Program-made: the position numbers and the translations under genes
Assembly: GCF_016704835.1 (NCBI RefSeq)
Contig: NZ_JADIZJ010000001.1
Coordinates: 915,001-979,000, forward strand
DNA: 64,000 nucleotides
Direction of reading: 5' to 3'
From: Sphingopyxis sp.
GTDB lineage: Bacteria > Pseudomonadota > Alphaproteobacteria > Sphingomonadales > Sphingomonadaceae
Notes under the pieces: generated by a model
Seen by the model: only the letters and a program-made list of their open reading frames with translations
What the model was told of the DNA's origin: nothing
The model's database searches: none
Shown here: positions 61,223 to 64,000 of the stretch, one piece after another
Layout: every line of letters begins with the position of its first letter
Numbering within the stretch: the stretch's first letter is position 1

Positions 61223-62251
61223 GTGAAGGCGTCACCGAAGAGCTTGCTGGCCGTGCTGCGCGGGGTGCGGCAAACGCGCCCGCCGTTGTGGCTGATGCGC
61301 CAGGCGGGACGCTATCTTCCCGAATATCGCGCGCTGCGTGAGACCAAGGGCGGTTTCCTCGAGCTGTGCTATGATCCCGAAGCTGCCGCCGAGGTGACCT
61401 TGCAGCCGATCCGGCGGTTCGGGTTCGACGGTTCGATCCTGTTTTCGGACATTTTGATCGTCCCTCACGCGCTGGGGCAGAAATTATGGTTCGAGGCAGG
61501 CGAGGGGCCGCGGCTGGCCCCGCCGCTGGTCGACAGCGCGCTTACGGCGCTCGAAGCAGCGCCAGAGCGCCTCGACCCCATTTACGCGACCGTGGCACGC
61601 GTCGCGGCCTCGCTCCCCGCCGACACGACCTTTCTGGGCTTTGCCGGTAGCCCCTGGACGGTCGCGACCTATATGGTGGCGGGGCAGGGGTCGAAGGATC
61701 AGGCGGCCGCGCGCCGGCTGGCGTTCGGCGACCCCGCGGCGTTCCAGGCGATCATCGATGCGATCATCGATGTTACGGTAATTTACCTGTCGGGGCAGAT
61801 CGAGCATGGCGTCGAGGCGGTGCAGTTGTTCGACAGCTGGGCCGGCAGCCTGAGTCCGGCGCAATTCGAACGCTGGGTCATCGCGCCAAACGCCGAGATC
61901 ATTCGCCGTCTGAAGGCTATCCATCCTGACACTCCGATCATTGGCTTTCCCAAGGGAGCGGGCGGCAAGCTGCGCGCCTATGCCGACGAAACCGGGATCG
62001 ATGCGATTGGCCTCGACGAGACGGTCGATCCCGACTGGGCCGACCGGGTTCTGCCGCAGCATTTGCCGGTGCAAGGCAATCTCGATCCGCTGGCGCTGGT
62101 GGCGGGCGGCACCGCGCTTGATACCGCGATCGACCGCATCCTTGCCGCGTTCCCGGCGCGTCCCCATATCTTCAATCTCGGCCATGGCATCGTTCCCGAC
62201 ACGCCGATCGCCCATGTCGAACATCTGATCAGACGCGTTCGCGGCGGGTAA
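61223..62251 (+). CDS. hemE: Uroporphyrinogen decarboxylase
   Basis: The 342-residue enzyme makes coproporphyrinogen III for heme. The N-terminal signature RQAGRYLPEYR, FSDILIVPHALG, and the C-terminal LGHGIVPDTP are diagnostic. The start is a GTG at 61223 with AGAGGG five bases upstream, giving VKASPKSLLAVLRG; the ATG at 61103 would add 40 non-conserved residues inside the origin region. It is 1 base from hemJ. Confidence 0.95.
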   Translation: MKASPKSLLAVLRGVRQTRPPLWLMRQAGRYLPEYRALRETKGGFLELCYDPEAAAEVTLQPIRRFGFDGSILFSDILIVPHALGQKLWFEAGEGPRLAPPLVDSALTALEAAPERLDPIYATVARVAASLPADTTFLGFAGSPWTVATYMVAGQGSKDQAAARRLAFGDPAAFQAIIDAIIDVTVIYLSGQIEHGVEAVQLFDSWAGSLSPAQFERWVIAPNAEIIRRLKAIHPDTPIIGFPKGAGGKLRAYADETGIDAIGLDETVDPDWADRVLPQHLPVQGNLDPLALVAGGTALDTAIDRILAAFPARPHIFNLGHGIVPDTPIAHVEHLIRRVRGG

Positions 62252-62252
62252 T

Positions 62253-62702
62253 ATGGCAGACTGGGCAGGATTTTTGGGGGCGACGATGCTTTGGGTCAAA
62301 GCGGCGCATATTATTTTTGTGATCTTCCTGATGGCCGGTCTGTTCATGATGCCGCGCTTTTTTGTCTATCATCATCAATGTCCGGTCGGATCGGACGAGG
62401 ACAAAAAGTGGATTGAGCGCGAAGACCGCTTGCGCCGCATCATCCTGAACCCGTCCTTGACGATCGTCTGGCTTCTCGGGCTGCTGCTGGCGTTCAATGG
62501 CAATTATTGGGCCGAGACCTGGTTTATCGCCAAATTTGCTCTCGTTGTTGCGCTGTCGGGCTACCACGGCTGGATGATCGGCTATTTCAAGAAGCTCCAG
62601 CAAGGATTGCGGCCGCTCACCGAAAAGCAGATCCGGCTGCTCAACGAAGTCCCCGGCGTTGCTGCGGCGATCATCGTCATTCTGGCGGTCGTTCGGCCCT
62701 GA
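62253..62702 (+). CDS. hemJ: Protoporphyrinogen oxidase HemJ
   Basis: The 149-residue membrane protein has four helices and the HemJ landmarks: WVKAAHIIFVIFLMAGLFMM with the conserved His19, and NEVPGV near the end. It oxidises protoporphyrinogen IX to protoporphyrin IX in place of hemG/hemY. It starts one base after hemE and is surely co-transcribed. Confidence 0.9.
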   Translation: MADWAGFLGATMLWVKAAHIIFVIFLMAGLFMMPRFFVYHHQCPVGSDEDKKWIEREDRLRRIILNPSLTIVWLLGLLLAFNGNYWAETWFIAKFALVVALSGYHGWMIGYFKKLQQGLRPLTEKQIRLLNEVPGVAAAIIVILAVVRP

Positions 62703-62729
62703 TATCCGGTGTTCCTGGCGCAGGTCCGA

Positions 62730-62758
62730 TTGACTTGCTGCCGTGGCGGTTATAGGGG
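62730..62758 (+). promoter_or_regulatory. Candidate promoter of rho
   Basis: TTGACT (62730-62735) and TAGGGG (62753-62758) are separated by 17 bases and followed by CCGTGTC, very like the rpsL promoter candidate. The leader to rho would be about 130 bases. Confidence 0.6.
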
Positions 62759-62896
62759 CCGTGTCAATCCCGCCAGCCGGGCGGTGCTTCCCAGCGCCGA
62801 AGCTATCGCAAACGGTCGTCCCACGGCCGGATAGGCACCTGCGGTGCAATGAAAATCGACTGCCATTTTTCCTGAAATTCACCTTGGAATCCATCC

Positions 62897-64000
<1,104 letters not shown>

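Overview
The window is a 64 kb stretch of a GC-rich alphaproteobacterial chromosome. The best guess is a member of the Sphingomonadaceae, with a Sphingopyxis-like gene content. The basis is the gene order rpsL-rpsG-fusA-tuf-S10-spc-secY-adk, the ubiquinol-cytochrome c chaperone, DUF1491 and DUF2306 proteins, hemJ instead of hemG/hemY, the NADP-malic enzyme with a phosphotransacetylase-like tail, and an origin-type hemE neighbourhood. This genus-level call is inference; no marker in the window fixes the species. I see no prophage, insertion sequence, CRISPR array, rRNA or tRNA gene.

Layout. 1-6 kb: a divergent membrane-protein/LytTR pair, prs, a TetR regulator, hisN-like phosphatase and an AsmA protein. 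6-13 kb: rpmI-rplT, then a VOC/TetR/AraC block, then pheST. 12.7-23 kb: an SDR/NTF2-like operon under a LysR regulator, glnD (interrupted by a frameshift), mutS, a long GA microsatellite and maeB. 23-25.6 kb: bamE, cytochrome bc1 chaperone, a YceD protein and an SRPBCC protein. 25.6-42.4 kb: one long leftward ribosomal superoperon of 27 genes from rpsL to adk. 42.7-55.5 kb: accessory and envelope genes, including a family-6 uracil-DNA glycosylase, an amidohydrolase, a subtilisin-type autotransporter, dapD, a TonB-dependent receptor, gpmA, hsp20 and a carboxypeptidase operon. 55.5-64 kb: ptsN, hpf, dnaQ, coaE, aroE, maf and ppsR run leftward; hemE, hemJ and rho run rightward.

The key structural point is the 350-base gap between ppsR and hemE (60873-61222). 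It has a perfect DnaA box, a one-mismatch DnaA box, clustered GANTC sites and an AT-rich segment, and its flanking genes diverge from it. In Caulobacter and Rickettsia the chromosome origin lies in the same place (between hemE and the gene called RP001). I therefore propose it as oriC. The ribosomal superoperon, about 18 kb away, is transcribed away from it, as expected for co-orientation with replication.

Other points that deserve attention are a two-base deletion that breaks glnD after codon 210, a 298-base hairpin-rich spacer inside the S10 operon, a shared TTGAC-N17-TAGGGG promoter pattern in front of rpsL and rho, an RG-rich N-terminal extension on ribosomal protein S5, arginine at S12 position 88, and several small palindromic repeat families in intergenic gaps.
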